Assembly: GCA_964542535.1 (NCBI GenBank)
Contig: CAZIUE010000008.1
Span: 1-64,000, forward strand
Source: Pseudopelobacter sp964542535
GTDB taxonomy: Bacteria; Desulfobacterota; Desulfuromonadia; Geobacterales; Pseudopelobacteraceae
Length of the DNA: 64,000 nt
Reading direction: 5' to 3'
The translations under genes and the position numbers were made by a program. Shown one piece after another: positions 1-8,962 of this stretch. The notes under the pieces were generated by a model. The model was not told where the DNA came from, made no database searches, and saw only the letters and a list, made by a program, of their open reading frames with translations. Position 1 is the stretch's first letter. The number at the start of each line of letters is the position of its first letter.

Positions 1-122
1 CTCGGCGCCGGGGTCGTATTGTACGGCACACCGTCGATCAGCTCCCACCGTTCACCGTCATCCCAGGTGAGGTAATCGGCATACGTATAATGTTCATTCT
101 GTTTTTTGACCAGTGGTCCCAT
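1..122 (-). CDS. Uma2 family (DUF820) endonuclease, N-terminal fragment
   Basis: Only the first 40 codons lie in the window; the gene runs off the left edge. The start is the ATG at 120-122, preceded on the minus strand by a GGGGAGAGGGG ribosome-binding site. The translated N-terminus contains YTYADYLTWDDGERWELIDG followed by VPYNTTPAP. This is the typical opening of Uma2/DUF820 proteins, a PD-(D/E)XK-fold nuclease family spread by duplication and transfer and of unsettled physiological role. The family catalytic residues lie beyond the window edge, so activity cannot be judged. It stands alone, separated from the polysaccharide locus by a repeat-containing gap. Confidence 0.75.
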   Translation of the reverse strand, partial: MGPLVKKQNEHYTYADYLTWDDGERWELIDGVPYNTTPAP

Positions 123-209
123 GAAGTTCCCCTCTCCCCTTCAGCCCTGTTACATGAGAATTGCTGCTGAATCGTAGCAGAAGGAATGTGTCTGGTCAAC
201 ACTACAACA

Positions 210-406
210 GATTGATTTTATGTGATTAGCGCTCATCTTCAGCTTGATTGAAACCAATGCTCCCCCCTTTGAAAAAGGGGGGCTGGGGGGGATTTGTTGG
301 CGTTGGATTTTGAGGCAAATCCCCCTAAATCCCCCTTTTCCAAAGGGGGACTTAGCACTGCACCGTTACTGGCTGAAGATCAACGCTAATCGATTGATTT
401 TATGTG
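210..406. repeat. Nested inverted-repeat (MITE-like) element with 15-bp flanking direct repeats
   Basis: A 15-bp direct repeat, GATTGATTTTATGTG, occurs at 210-224 and 392-406. Just inside lies a 20-bp imperfect inverted repeat (224-243 against 372-391). Inside that are two opposed copies (about 258-297 and 317-352) of a C-run / AAA / G-run module, the kind that reads as NPPFxKGG peptides when translated. The whole can fold into a cruciform or long hairpin. No transposase is encoded. The architecture suggests a small non-autonomous element whose direct repeats could be a target duplication, but that origin is inference. The rest of 123-540 holds no recognisable gene; a short GGGCG/CGCCC hairpin (509-521) follows the wecB stop. 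Confidence 0.6.
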
Positions 407-540
407 TCATTCTATCCACCCACTCTTAAATTCGCACGTGCGGGCTTCATCGGGGCGGGACCTGGGGATACGGAAGAAGGAAACGGGGCAGGAGAGATCG
501 GGCGAACCGGGCGAACCGCCCGTCACGCCAGCCCCGAAGC

Positions 541-1650
541 CTAGCAGGCCATTTCTTTCAGCAGGACCCGTACGATCCGCTCGGCGGCCCTGCCGTCCCA
601 TTTTTCCGGCACCCTCCCCTGCGGCAGGTCGCCGGCCAGGATTTTGCGGGCGCACTCCCGGACCCGGGCCGGGTCGTTGCCAACCAGGAAGTTGGTGCCC
701 AGCTCGCAGGTAATGGGGCGCTCGGTGTTGTTGCGCATGGTGATGCAGGGGACGCCCAGTACGGTGGTCTCCTCCTGCAGGCCGCCGCTGTCGGTGAGCA
801 CCAGGCGGGCGTTCATGTTCAGGTGCAGGAACTCCAGGTAGCCCAAAGGCTCGGTGACCCAGAGCCCCGAGACCTGGTCTCCACTGGAGAAGAAGTGAGA
901 AAAGCCGAACTGCTCGGCCATCTTGCGGGTGCGGGGGTGGATGGGGAAGATGATGGGGAGTTGCTGTGATATCCGGTGCAGCGCCTCCAGCAGGCCGCCC
1001 AGCACAACGGGATCATCCACATTGGAGGGGCGGTGCAGGGTCAGGGTGGCAAATCCTTTGGGCTTGAGCCCCAGTTTTTCCACAAGTCCGATGGTTGCAG
1101 CCTTCTCCCGGTGCCTGAGCAGGGTGTCGATCATCACGTTGCCGACGAAGTGGATCTTCTCCTGCCCCACCCCTTCGGCCAGCAGGTTCTCGTCGGCGAA
1201 GTGATCGGTGGTAAAGAGGAAGTCGCAAAGCACGTCGGTGCAGAGGCGGTTGATCTCCTCCGGCATGCCCATGTCGCGGGAGCGCAGGCCGGCCTCCACG
1301 TGGGCCACCTGAATGCCCAGTTTCTTGGCGGTTATGGTGCAGGCCATGGTGGAGTTGACATCCCCCACGACGATGACCAGATCGGGCTTCTCCCGCAGGC
1401 AGACCTTTTCGAACTTCACCATGATTTTGGCGGTCTGTTCGGCGTGGGAGCCGGAGCCGACCTCCAAGTTGATATCCGGCCGGGGCATGCCCAGGTCGAC
1501 GAAGAAGGAGTTACTCATCTTCTCGTCGTAGTGCTGGCCGGTGTGGACCAGGAGATGGTTAATCCGTTCGGGATAGGCGTTCATGGCCTCGATGATCGGG
1601 GCCATTTTCATGAAGTTCGGGCGAGCGCCAACTATATTCAGAATCTTCAC
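541..1650 (-). CDS. wecB: UDP-N-acetylglucosamine 2-epimerase (non-hydrolysing)
   Basis: Interconverts UDP-GlcNAc and UDP-ManNAc in the cytoplasm, supplying N-acetylmannosamine-type sugars for surface polysaccharide. The 369-residue product has the family opening KILNIVGARPNFMKMAPI, then LVHTGQHYD, VVVGDVNST, HVEAGLRS, ITLHRPSNVD-type and TDSGGLQEE motifs, and is full length. I prefer the GTG at 1650 over the in-frame ATG at 1662, because the ATG overlaps the GGAG that makes a good Shine-Dalgarno for the GTG. It is the last gene of the minus-strand polysaccharide locus, in GC-rich sequence unlike the AT-rich genes before it. It probably feeds precursor to the glycosyltransferases encoded upstream. 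Confidence 0.93.
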   Translation of the reverse strand: MKILNIVGARPNFMKMAPIIEAMNAYPERINHLLVHTGQHYDEKMSNSFFVDLGMPRPDINLEVGSGSHAEQTAKIMVKFEKVCLREKPDLVIVVGDVNSTMACTITAKKLGIQVAHVEAGLRSRDMGMPEEINRLCTDVLCDFLFTTDHFADENLLAEGVGQEKIHFVGNVMIDTLLRHREKAATIGLVEKLGLKPKGFATLTLHRPSNVDDPVVLGGLLEALHRISQQLPIIFPIHPRTRKMAEQFGFSHFFSSGDQVSGLWVTEPLGYLEFLHLNMNARLVLTDSGGLQEETTVLGVPCITMRNNTERPITCELGTNFLVGNDPARVRECARKILAGDLPQGRVPEKWDGRAAERIVRVLLKEMAC

Positions 1651-1706
1651 AAGCAACTCCATTATCCAAGGGCAGACCTATTCTGTCGTATTTATTTGAA
1701 AACTGA

Positions 1707-1733
1707 CGCCCTCCAATAGGTTATTGAAGGGCG
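1707..1733 (-). terminator. Hairpin downstream of the PEP-CTERM gene
   Basis: A 12-bp stem (1707-1718 with 1722-1733, one mismatch) with a 3-nt loop. On the minus strand it is followed by GTCAGTTTTC, only a weak T-tract. It lies between the PEP-CTERM gene and wecB, so it may partly terminate transcription before wecB. The remainder of 1651-1854 shows nothing recognisable. Confidence 0.4.
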
Positions 1734-1854
1734 GAACAATAAATAGTGGTTATCTATGTAGTGGGAGCAAAACAGACTAAATTTTGCCTTGACGTTAAGG
1801 TCTACTGTCCGCCAACACTCTATCCTATGCTAAGAAAATATATAATTTATGTTT

Positions 1855-2580
1855 TTATACAACCCCTGCCGACGACTTTCTTATTATAAAAACCACACCA
1901 ACAAGGCCACTAGCAAAAAGGAGAGCAGTAGAAGGTTCAGGGACTGGAGTTCCTAGCAAATCAATTGAAAGAAATTTTGTTCCAAAAGAGGCATTCCCTC
2001 CCTCTGCCGCTAACCAGTAAATACCTGGAGAAAAATACAGATCCACTGAAGATGTCAGGTTGTAGAAATTTTCAGATTCATAATATGTGGGAACTCCACC
2101 AGGTCCCTCATCTGAAGTTTTCAAATCCACTTTCAAGAAAATATTTTGAGATTCGTAGATACGATTGTATCCTGGGACAAGATCAGGTTCACCATACAGC
2201 AATCCATTTCCCTGATAAATCATAAATTTAAAGTCAGTATTAGCCTGTTGAGTAGGATCCATATGATTAAATAGTTCAACTGCAAAGTCTATTTTTGATA
2301 AATATGTATTACTTTCAATTATAAATTGAGCAGCAGTACCAAATGCATCATAATGATTATTAAAACCGCTAATACATGAGTTAAAGGTGTCACTTGGATA
2401 GTATGTACTATTAGATCCATAAGCGAATCCACCTGTAAATTGGATAAAAGTAAGCGAATATGCTGACGGAACAACAGTTAAAGTCAGACTAAAAACCAGC
2501 AATAAAGACAACAATAAAACATTAGCTTTGTTATATTTTTGGTCATTTAAAGCAGATAACTGAAAAATATATCGTCGCAT
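1855..2580 (-). CDS. PEP-CTERM sorting-domain protein
   Basis: A 241-residue secreted protein of unknown function. The N-terminus has a basic region and a hydrophobic signal segment (about residues 20-43) ending near SAYS. The middle is rich in Asn, Tyr, Ser and Thr with no domain I recognise. The C-terminus is a textbook PEP-CTERM tripartite signal: VPEPST, a hydrophobic helix (LLFASGLVGVVFII) and a basic RK end. Proteins with this tag are cleaved by an exosortase (XrtA) and delivered to the exopolysaccharide layer. The adjoining locus is of the matching type, so this is probably one of its cargo proteins. The gene is AT-rich, like the beta-helix gene upstream. The Shine-Dalgarno is weak. 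Confidence 0.85.
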   Translation of the reverse strand: MRRYIFQLSALNDQKYNKANVLLLSLLLVFSLTLTVVPSAYSLTFIQFTGGFAYGSNSTYYPSDTFNSCISGFNNHYDAFGTAAQFIIESNTYLSKIDFAVELFNHMDPTQQANTDFKFMIYQGNGLLYGEPDLVPGYNRIYESQNIFLKVDLKTSDEGPGGVPTYYESENFYNLTSSVDLYFSPGIYWLAAEGGNASFGTKFLSIDLLGTPVPEPSTALLFASGLVGVVFIIRKSSAGVV

Positions 2581-2687
2581 ACATCACCCACTAAACTGTT
2601 GTCAACTGCTGATATCCAAGCAATCGTTACACTAATATTCCAACCAAACAAATTATATCTTTTATACCACCTTATTTTAGAACGATT

Positions 2688-4769
2688 CTATTTAAATCTG
2701 ACCCTCGCAGGTGCGCTTGGAGGAGAAGACGCATTGTACTCGACAGGCCCCCAGGTAACTGATGATTTAGGTCGGTAATAGCCCAGCATATCAGTTGTTG
2801 GCACTTGATAAACACCAAACACAGTACTTCCAGGCAAAAGTGAGGATTTACCAACTGCTGGGCTCATAGGTTTAGGTGATATATTCCATCTTTCACCATA
2901 CTTATAGATATCAGTAGTTATGGAGAGAGGAGGAATAGATTGTAACAGAGGGTCAGAGCAAAGAATGTTTTTATCGTTAGGGCAGTACGGGTAACGGATA
3001 TCAGTATTATAAATTATTGAATCAGCATTATCCAAAACAACGGCAGTACCCTCAGAAGCACACAAACCATTTCCATTTCCATCATACCCGTCAAGATATT
3101 GATAGGTTGACTTTACACCAGAGACGTTAGCAATTTTTTTAGTATACGACTCCATACCAACAACAATGTTATTACGTGAAACAAAACGAGCAGTACCATC
3201 ACACGCAAAACCAAGATAAACATACGGGAAAGTGTCAATATTTCCAGTCTGAGTCCTATAGCCGCTCAATTCCCAAACACTATTTCCAACTTCAGCCCAT
3301 GTACCTTTTATGCGCCTTCTTTCAGTACCAATAACAACCGCAAGTTCCATGTCGTTTGGATTCCATGGACCCAGTGGGCGTAGCCACATCTTGTCGAGCG
3401 TACTATTTGTAGCATACTGGTTACCCGAAGTAATACTTGCAATACTGCCGGTAATTTCAGTAGTTTTGGTAACATTCATACCACTCTTTATTTCAGCTAG
3501 CACAGTTGTAGAGCCAGTAAGTAATGAATTGGTTAAAGTCAAAATTTGCCCCGGCCTCCACCCTGACGTCATCAGAGGTGTACCAACAGCGCGACATGCC
3601 TCCACCGAACCGGAGTATGTTTCTGAAATCGGGTTATTAACAAAATAATCACAATTCCCGATAAAAGCTGTGTTTTCGATTGTGGCACCAGACGCGATCT
3701 TCAGACCGTTCCCCGCGTTACCTTCAAATCTGCTGTTTTTTACAGTGACATTTCCGTTCGTGCCAGTGTGGTAAAGCAAATCGAAACCATCCTGCAAATT
3801 ATGACTGAACTCGGAATTCTCAAGTAGCCAATACCCTTCTGTTACATACGTACCAAAACCGTCCCCCTGCCCTTGTTGACTCTGACCATGACAGCCCCAC
3901 AACTCTGACCCCGGATACTTCTCGCCACAGCCTGAGTATTCTATTTTTGAGTCACGAATTACAATGTTGCCACTGTTGCTTGAGTCAGTTCCGGAACCAA
4001 TCAAACCGTGGCCAACATCCCCATCCCATCCGGTAAATCCACTTGCCCGAACAGTCACTCCCTCCAGGGTCCAATCAGACAATCTTCCAGCATGAATTCC
4101 TGTTTTTGAAATGCCATGTATATTCAAATCCTTCAGCAACACATTTCGACTATCAGTCGCGTATATTCCAACGTCTGCGTAGGGCCACGTATACGGAGAA
4201 TCACGATTACACTTTTTTGCAGGATCGACACTATTGTAGATACAGCTAGAATGATCGGTTATTTCAAGGTACCGCAGTTCAACATTTGAACTACCAGTCA
4301 GATTAAATATTTTGCTTAACCGTCCATAACCCCACAACTGTGGAGGATCACTCGCCTTGGTATCCCAGCCTTTACCACGAATTACAGTAGGATGACCCGC
4401 GTCAGGACCAGAAGGAATAGGTGGTAGGGTGCAATTGTATCCCCAAGATGTGTTGCAAGCCGTAGATCCAGGAGAGCCTGCCCCCATCATATATTCACCA
4501 GGACCAATAACAACGGTGTCGCCGCCTTGCAGAATGGCTAATCCACTTAATCCTCCAGTCCCGTTTGGGGGCAACAACCTAAAGAGATGATCATATGCAC
4601 AAGGTTGAGATAAGCCACTGCCAGAATAAGCAGCATCAACAAGACCTGTACATTGGGCTGGACTACCACCGTCTATTCGAACGTAATATGTTGTTGAGCA
4701 ACATATCTTTGGATTGATAGCAAGAATTACAACCACAGCAACTGTCGTCAGTATTCCTTGAGTTTCCAT
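2688..4769 (-). CDS. Secreted right-handed parallel beta-helix protein
   Basis: A 693-residue extracytoplasmic protein with an N-terminal signal segment (about residues 8-25). The body is a pectate-lyase-like beta-helix: repeated short strands such as NVELRYLEITDHS, NVLLKDLNIHGIS, NIVIRDSKIEYSG and NVTVKNSRFEGNAGNG, roughly one coil every 20-25 residues between residues 150 and 370. Such proteins bind or cleave polysaccharides. Many cysteines suggest disulfides. The ATG at 4769 is preferred over the GTG just before it because AAGGAG then has 6-nt spacing. It has no C-terminal PEP-CTERM tag. Lying inside the polysaccharide locus, it could be a glycan lyase, epimerase or matrix protein; no catalytic residues could be assigned. 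Confidence 0.75.
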   Translation of the reverse strand: METQGILTTVAVVVILAINPKICCSTTYYVRIDGGSPAQCTGLVDAAYSGSGLSQPCAYDHLFRLLPPNGTGGLSGLAILQGGDTVVIGPGEYMMGAGSPGSTACNTSWGYNCTLPPIPSGPDAGHPTVIRGKGWDTKASDPPQLWGYGRLSKIFNLTGSSNVELRYLEITDHSSCIYNSVDPAKKCNRDSPYTWPYADVGIYATDSRNVLLKDLNIHGISKTGIHAGRLSDWTLEGVTVRASGFTGWDGDVGHGLIGSGTDSSNSGNIVIRDSKIEYSGCGEKYPGSELWGCHGQSQQGQGDGFGTYVTEGYWLLENSEFSHNLQDGFDLLYHTGTNGNVTVKNSRFEGNAGNGLKIASGATIENTAFIGNCDYFVNNPISETYSGSVEACRAVGTPLMTSGWRPGQILTLTNSLLTGSTTVLAEIKSGMNVTKTTEITGSIASITSGNQYATNSTLDKMWLRPLGPWNPNDMELAVVIGTERRRIKGTWAEVGNSVWELSGYRTQTGNIDTFPYVYLGFACDGTARFVSRNNIVVGMESYTKKIANVSGVKSTYQYLDGYDGNGNGLCASEGTAVVLDNADSIIYNTDIRYPYCPNDKNILCSDPLLQSIPPLSITTDIYKYGERWNISPKPMSPAVGKSSLLPGSTVFGVYQVPTTDMLGYYRPKSSVTWGPVEYNASSPPSAPARVRFK

Positions 4770-4955
4770 CACAAGCTCCTTTCAGCAGACAGCACTTATG
4801 CTATCTATCTACGATAAATACAAACAAATAATCACAACAAAATTCAATATATAAAAGCATTTGTTGATTCAATCAAATAAAACAACTCATTACAAAAACA
4901 CTATCTATATTATAAAGCGATGAAATATTTTACTAAACAAAATGGACCAAGCATA

Positions 4956-6053
4956 TCACTTACCATTAAACGCAAACCGCAATAGTTTTGTTTTTAATAT
5001 AACATATTTATGTAACGCCAATGTAGCAAATATTGCAACAAACATTAACACAAAGAACGACAAGTATACATTAATTTTCATTTTTGCAATAAATAGCGAT
5101 ACAACTATTATTATGAACTGGTTAAATAGGTAGACGGTGAATGACGCGTCAGACAAAAAAAGCCATACATTTGATTTATAATTAAGCGTATTATAAAAAA
5201 TATAAAAACATATTGATACCATCATCCAAGTCATAAAATATTCTAAATAACAATTAACAAGTCTCATAGCAAATAGGTTATCCAAAACAATATTTTCTTT
5301 TATGTAATATGCCATAAAAACAAGCAACACACTCAAATAAGGTTTTATATCAGAAAATCTATGTAAAGCTTCATTGTATTTAAACAAATAACACCCAAAC
5401 AAAAAAAATGGAAGGTAGTTAAAAATATCATACACTGAAAGAAAGCCACCAATATTATAATACAGAGGAAATCCAAATCTGTTCATGCCTAAGAAAAATA
5501 AAGATAGTAGTGGCAAAAAGCATAATATAACCACAACAGGAATCAACAATACAACTTTATTAACAACATCCATTAATGCGCACAACCATTCCCGCCCAAT
5601 GGTGTAAAAAGTCAATGCAATTAGGAAGTACGCCATCAAAACAATCAAAAACCACAAATGAGACACCCACCCACCATTAATAAAAGCAAGAGCATCAAAT
5701 TTTGCCCATCCACTACAATCCAAAACAAAAGCTTGCAATACATTAAGAGTCAAAGCAGTAGAAACTAGTGGTACCACTAATCTCTTTATGCGTATTCGAA
5801 CAAAAGAACTAATTGTATATTTATTAAGTGTAAGTACACAGAAAAAACCAGATATTACAAAAAATGCGGGCATTCTAAACATGTGAATTAATCCCACAAT
5901 CTTACCAGCAAACAAAAAAGAATCTTTATTGAATATTTTCCAGGATCGTGATGGATTAAACACTTGCGCAGAATGAAGTACAACGCCAAGCATCATGAGT
6001 ACACTACGCATAGAATCCATAAAATAATAACGTACAGAAGATTTGTTATACAT
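4956..6053 (-). CDS. Acyltransferase 3 family membrane protein
   Basis: A 365-residue polytopic membrane protein with about ten predicted transmembrane helices. The opening YYFMDSMRSVLMMLGVVLHS carries the conserved early His (H27), and MFRMPAFFVISGFF (about residues 58-71) is the signature of acyltransferase 3 proteins (OafA/WecH/NodX type). These transfer acetyl or succinyl groups to sugar residues of lipid-linked or exported polysaccharide. It is strongly AT-rich compared with the genome flanks, with many AAA/ATA/TTA codons, suggesting transfer. It follows the hexapeptide acetyltransferase gene, so the polymer probably carries O-acyl modifications. The acyl donor and target sugar cannot be told from sequence. 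Confidence 0.85.
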   Translation of the reverse strand: MYNKSSVRYYFMDSMRSVLMMLGVVLHSAQVFNPSRSWKIFNKDSFLFAGKIVGLIHMFRMPAFFVISGFFCVLTLNKYTISSFVRIRIKRLVVPLVSTALTLNVLQAFVLDCSGWAKFDALAFINGGWVSHLWFLIVLMAYFLIALTFYTIGREWLCALMDVVNKVVLLIPVVVILCFLPLLSLFFLGMNRFGFPLYYNIGGFLSVYDIFNYLPFFLFGCYLFKYNEALHRFSDIKPYLSVLLVFMAYYIKENIVLDNLFAMRLVNCYLEYFMTWMMVSICFYIFYNTLNYKSNVWLFLSDASFTVYLFNQFIIIVVSLFIAKMKINVYLSFFVLMFVAIFATLALHKYVILKTKLLRFAFNGK

Positions 6054-6071
6054 AACTCTTAAAGAAAACCC

Positions 6072-6641
6072 CTAATAATCATCCATCTTCTTTGCAATAA
6101 TTCGTGCAGGAACACCTATAGCTATGCAACCAGCAGGCACATTAGAAATAACTACAGCATTGGCCCCAATAATTGCATCATCACCAATAATCACATTTCC
6201 TAACACTTTACATCCAGTCATCAGTTTCACATTATTTCCAACCTTTGCTGCTCCTTTGCCTTTTCCATTGGCCTTATGTGCAATAACAGCACCAGAATAA
6301 AAAGTGCAATTATCACCAACAGTAGCTGATGATGCTATGACAACACCTATGGACTGATGAAGCAACAAACCACCCCCAATATTGGCACCATTCCTAAGGC
6401 GGCTGGCAGTAAGTCCTTCGACAAAAGGCTTGAGAAAAACAAGGATCAGCTTCAATAAACACCTAAACAAACCATGCTTTTCAATAGAAAATTCACAAAT
6501 CCGCAAATAAAATACTGCCCAATAATCTACTACGAAAAACAATTTGATGAAACCATATCGCGATGCAAGACCATGGTCATCGATAAAACGCTGTGTATCC
6601 ACTTTCAATTTATCAAGAGCCTTACGATTCAAGGAGCTCAT
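6072..6641 (-). CDS. Serine acetyltransferase-like hexapeptide acetyltransferase
   Basis: A 189-residue cytoplasmic transferase. The C-terminal half is a left-handed beta-helix with hexapeptide repeats (RLRNGANIGGGLLLHQSIGV through IIGANAVVISNVPAGCIAIG), and the acetyl-CoA-site histidines are visible in LLHQS and IAHKANG. The family includes CysE and polysaccharide O-acetyltransferases. The N-terminus is shorter than CysE, which with the context favours sugar acetylation over cysteine synthesis. The start at 6641 is chosen over the upstream ATG at 6677 because AGAGG lies 8 nt before it and it gives a modest 20-nt overlap with the preceding glycosyltransferase gene. Confidence 0.8.
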   Translation of the reverse strand: MSSLNRKALDKLKVDTQRFIDDHGLASRYGFIKLFFVVDYWAVFYLRICEFSIEKHGLFRCLLKLILVFLKPFVEGLTASRLRNGANIGGGLLLHQSIGVVIASSATVGDNCTFYSGAVIAHKANGKGKGAAKVGNNVKLMTGCKVLGNVIIGDDAIIGANAVVISNVPAGCIAIGVPARIIAKKMDDY

Positions 6642-7767
6642 GATAGTACCTCTCATAGTGCCCTGCCATACAGGCAATATCGAAATTATATTTTACTTTT
6701 TCTCTTCCAGCCTTCCCCATTGCTTGTCTGAGCTTTTCTTCTCTCACAAGCTGTGCAAGGCAATCAACCATACCGCCAACATCATCAGGTTCGACAAGAT
6801 ACCCTGTAATCAAATGATCAATTATCTCTGGATTTCCTCCGACACGAGTAGCCACTACAGGCAATCCGGAAGCCATTGCCTCAAGTATGGAATTGGAAAA
6901 GCCCTCGCTACGTGACGGTTGCATATAAATATCCAAAAGTGACAGCAACTCAGGAATACACTCCTGATTTCCCAGAAATTTGAATTGATTCTCAATACCG
7001 GCAGTTTTACATGAATCCTCCAAAATCGCCCGACCCGCCCCTTCTCCAGCATGGACAAAATAAACATCTGAATTGCTTTTGCATAAACGTATTGCAACTT
7101 CAACCATACTATCAAATCCCTTGACAGGTCGAATATTTCCGACGCTGCCAATAATGCACCCCCCCAATGGAATGCCATGTTTATCCGCTAGTTCCGAGCT
7201 TTTTTTTTCAAATCGAAAGAAGCGGTTTGTGTGAATACCATTATATATAACCTTAATTTTTTCGAACTGATAGGCTTCCTGGTCAACCAATGCGTTTTTC
7301 ACTGCACATGAGTTTGCAAGAATGCCATCGACATACCGGTTAATCAAACGTTGCATTTTGATATGTCGAGGTGATTTAGTGTACCCCAAATCACGACGAC
7401 TCGAAAGCACGACGGGACGTTTTAATGACAATACGGATGCCAGCGGACCTACCAAATCAGAAGCGGTGTGAAAGGTTTGGAGGATATCAACCCGCTGAGA
7501 ACGGATATAGTCGGCAAGCCGCAGAATAGCCAACAGACCTTTAGCATTGTAAATTCGTGTCACATCAAGGCAAACGTAATGAATCCTCGAATCGTCCATA
7601 AATTCACGTGCATAATCACCTTCTTGGAAGGTGAACACACTCACCCTGAATCCAGCACGAATCATTTCACACGCTAGCTCATGCAGATGCTTTTCAGTCC
7701 CTCCTTTGACCTTTAGCTCGTCGATCAAAAAGAGAATATGCTTTTCTGGAATACGCTCAACACTCAT
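6622..7767 (-). CDS. Glycosyltransferase family 4 (GT-B fold)
   Basis: A 381-residue cytoplasmic transferase that adds a sugar to a lipid-linked polysaccharide intermediate. The N-terminal domain opens HILFLIDELKVKGGTEKHL, the acceptor-side glycine-rich loop of GT4 enzymes. The C-terminal Glycos_transf_1 domain has GSVGNIRPVKGFD, FLGNQECIPELLSLLDIY and the retaining EX7E motif in SEGFSNSILEAMASG. The start at 7767 follows GGAA with 6-nt spacing; two upstream ATGs (7773, 7797) have no usable site. It overlaps the end of the preceding GT gene by 11 nt, implying translational coupling. Donor sugar is unknown. Confidence 0.88.
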   Translation of the reverse strand: MSVERIPEKHILFLIDELKVKGGTEKHLHELACEMIRAGFRVSVFTFQEGDYAREFMDDSRIHYVCLDVTRIYNAKGLLAILRLADYIRSQRVDILQTFHTASDLVGPLASVLSLKRPVVLSSRRDLGYTKSPRHIKMQRLINRYVDGILANSCAVKNALVDQEAYQFEKIKVIYNGIHTNRFFRFEKKSSELADKHGIPLGGCIIGSVGNIRPVKGFDSMVEVAIRLCKSNSDVYFVHAGEGAGRAILEDSCKTAGIENQFKFLGNQECIPELLSLLDIYMQPSRSEGFSNSILEAMASGLPVVATRVGGNPEIIDHLITGYLVEPDDVGGMVDCLAQLVREEKLRQAMGKAGREKVKYNFDIACMAGHYERYYHELLES

Positions 7768-8962
7768 ATGCATTTCCAGCCACAGAATCATAAACATCTA
7801 GGAGTCTCTGACCGATCCTATCCCAGTGATACTCCAAACGGACTCGTTCGCGGGCAGCAGCACCCAGGCGAGCGCGAAGATCCGAATTACCAAGCAATTC
7901 CAGGATACAAGACGCGAATTCTTCAGGTGTATCAGCAATGAGCACGTGGCGGCGAGCCTCAACCCTGATCCCCTCAACACCCACAGTTGTAGAAACAATG
8001 GCTTTACCCATACTCATCGCCTCAAGCACCTTGAGACGCGTTCCTCCGCCAATGCGGATGGGAACAACGAATATTGGGGCTTTCTCAAGATAGGGGCGCG
8101 TATCGTCCACGAATCCATTCATTACAATATGATCCTCATGCACAATTTTCACACTATTGTCTGGTTTGCCAACCACATCCAAACGGATACTCGGTTCTTG
8201 TTGAATAAGTTCCGGCAAAACATGTTGATCAAACCAAACGATAGCATCTTTATTGGGAAACCAGTTCATTCCACCAACAAACACCAATCTGTGGAACTTT
8301 TCGGCATACTTGCCGGACGACTGATAAAATGCGGTGTCAACACCATTAGGCACAACGCTAATTCGCTGGCCTGGCGCCATAGTATTAAGAATCGCCTTGT
8401 CTTCATCGGAACAGGCAAGCACATGGTCGACCCTGGAAACTACGCCTGCCTCAAATAGCTGAAGACGCTTCTGTTGTTCCGCAAAATACCAACCGGTCAA
8501 AGGGCTTGAAATTGATTCTACCCTTCTCTTAAGCAACGCAGATTCAACATTATGTTCGTTAAGAACAACAGGTACACTGATCTCATCAAGAAAAATGCCC
8601 AAGGGAAGCATGTCCAGATGAACAAGATCGTATTTTTGTTCCCTGAGTAATCCCCTGATTTCCCGGCGAAGCGCATTTTGGTCGTATTTGCGGGCAACGT
8701 ATGGCTTACTCTCAAGTAAATTCAAACAGGCTGATGTAACTGCACCCATGCGGGAACTGTTTTCAGGAACAGAAAACTGCTTTACAGACGAACAAATAGT
8801 TTCCAGTTCAGATCGAAAATTGTATTCAATGGGAAATTTGACACAACTCAGCAAAGTAACTTCATGGTGACTCGCAACAGAACATAAAAGATTGTAGGTT
8901 CTGAGCGAATGCCCGTCATTCATCGGAAGTGGGGTTTTCGTTGTTACAAAGAGAACTCTCAT
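7757..8962 (-). CDS. Glycosyltransferase family 4, PEP-CTERM/EpsH-associated type
   Basis: A 401-residue GT-B glycosyltransferase. It begins MRVLFVTTKTPLPMNDGHSL and has the EHNVE, VVPNGVD, FVGGMNWFPNKDA and IGGGTRLKVLEAMSMGKAIV motifs. From memory, this resembles the sugar-transferase family described with exosortase systems (TIGR03087-like), in which the usual second Glu region reads GGGTRLKVLEAM. The 3' end overlaps the next GT by 11 nt and the 5' end overlaps the previous GT by an ATGA tetranucleotide, so the three GTs form one translationally coupled unit. It probably adds one residue of the repeat unit at the inner membrane. Donor and linkage are unknown. Confidence 0.85.
   Translation of the reverse strand: MRVLFVTTKTPLPMNDGHSLRTYNLLCSVASHHEVTLLSCVKFPIEYNFRSELETICSSVKQFSVPENSSRMGAVTSACLNLLESKPYVARKYDQNALRREIRGLLREQKYDLVHLDMLPLGIFLDEISVPVVLNEHNVESALLKRRVESISSPLTGWYFAEQQKRLQLFEAGVVSRVDHVLACSDEDKAILNTMAPGQRISVVPNGVDTAFYQSSGKYAEKFHRLVFVGGMNWFPNKDAIVWFDQHVLPELIQQEPSIRLDVVGKPDNSVKIVHEDHIVMNGFVDDTRPYLEKAPIFVVPIRIGGGTRLKVLEAMSMGKAIVSTTVGVEGIRVEARRHVLIADTPEEFASCILELLGNSDLRARLGAAARERVRLEYHWDRIGQRLLDVYDSVAGNAYEC

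Noticed and set aside
244..429. 61-codon frame with NPPFxKGG-like peptides
   Set aside because: It is a translation of the C-run/G-run repeat element, not a gene.
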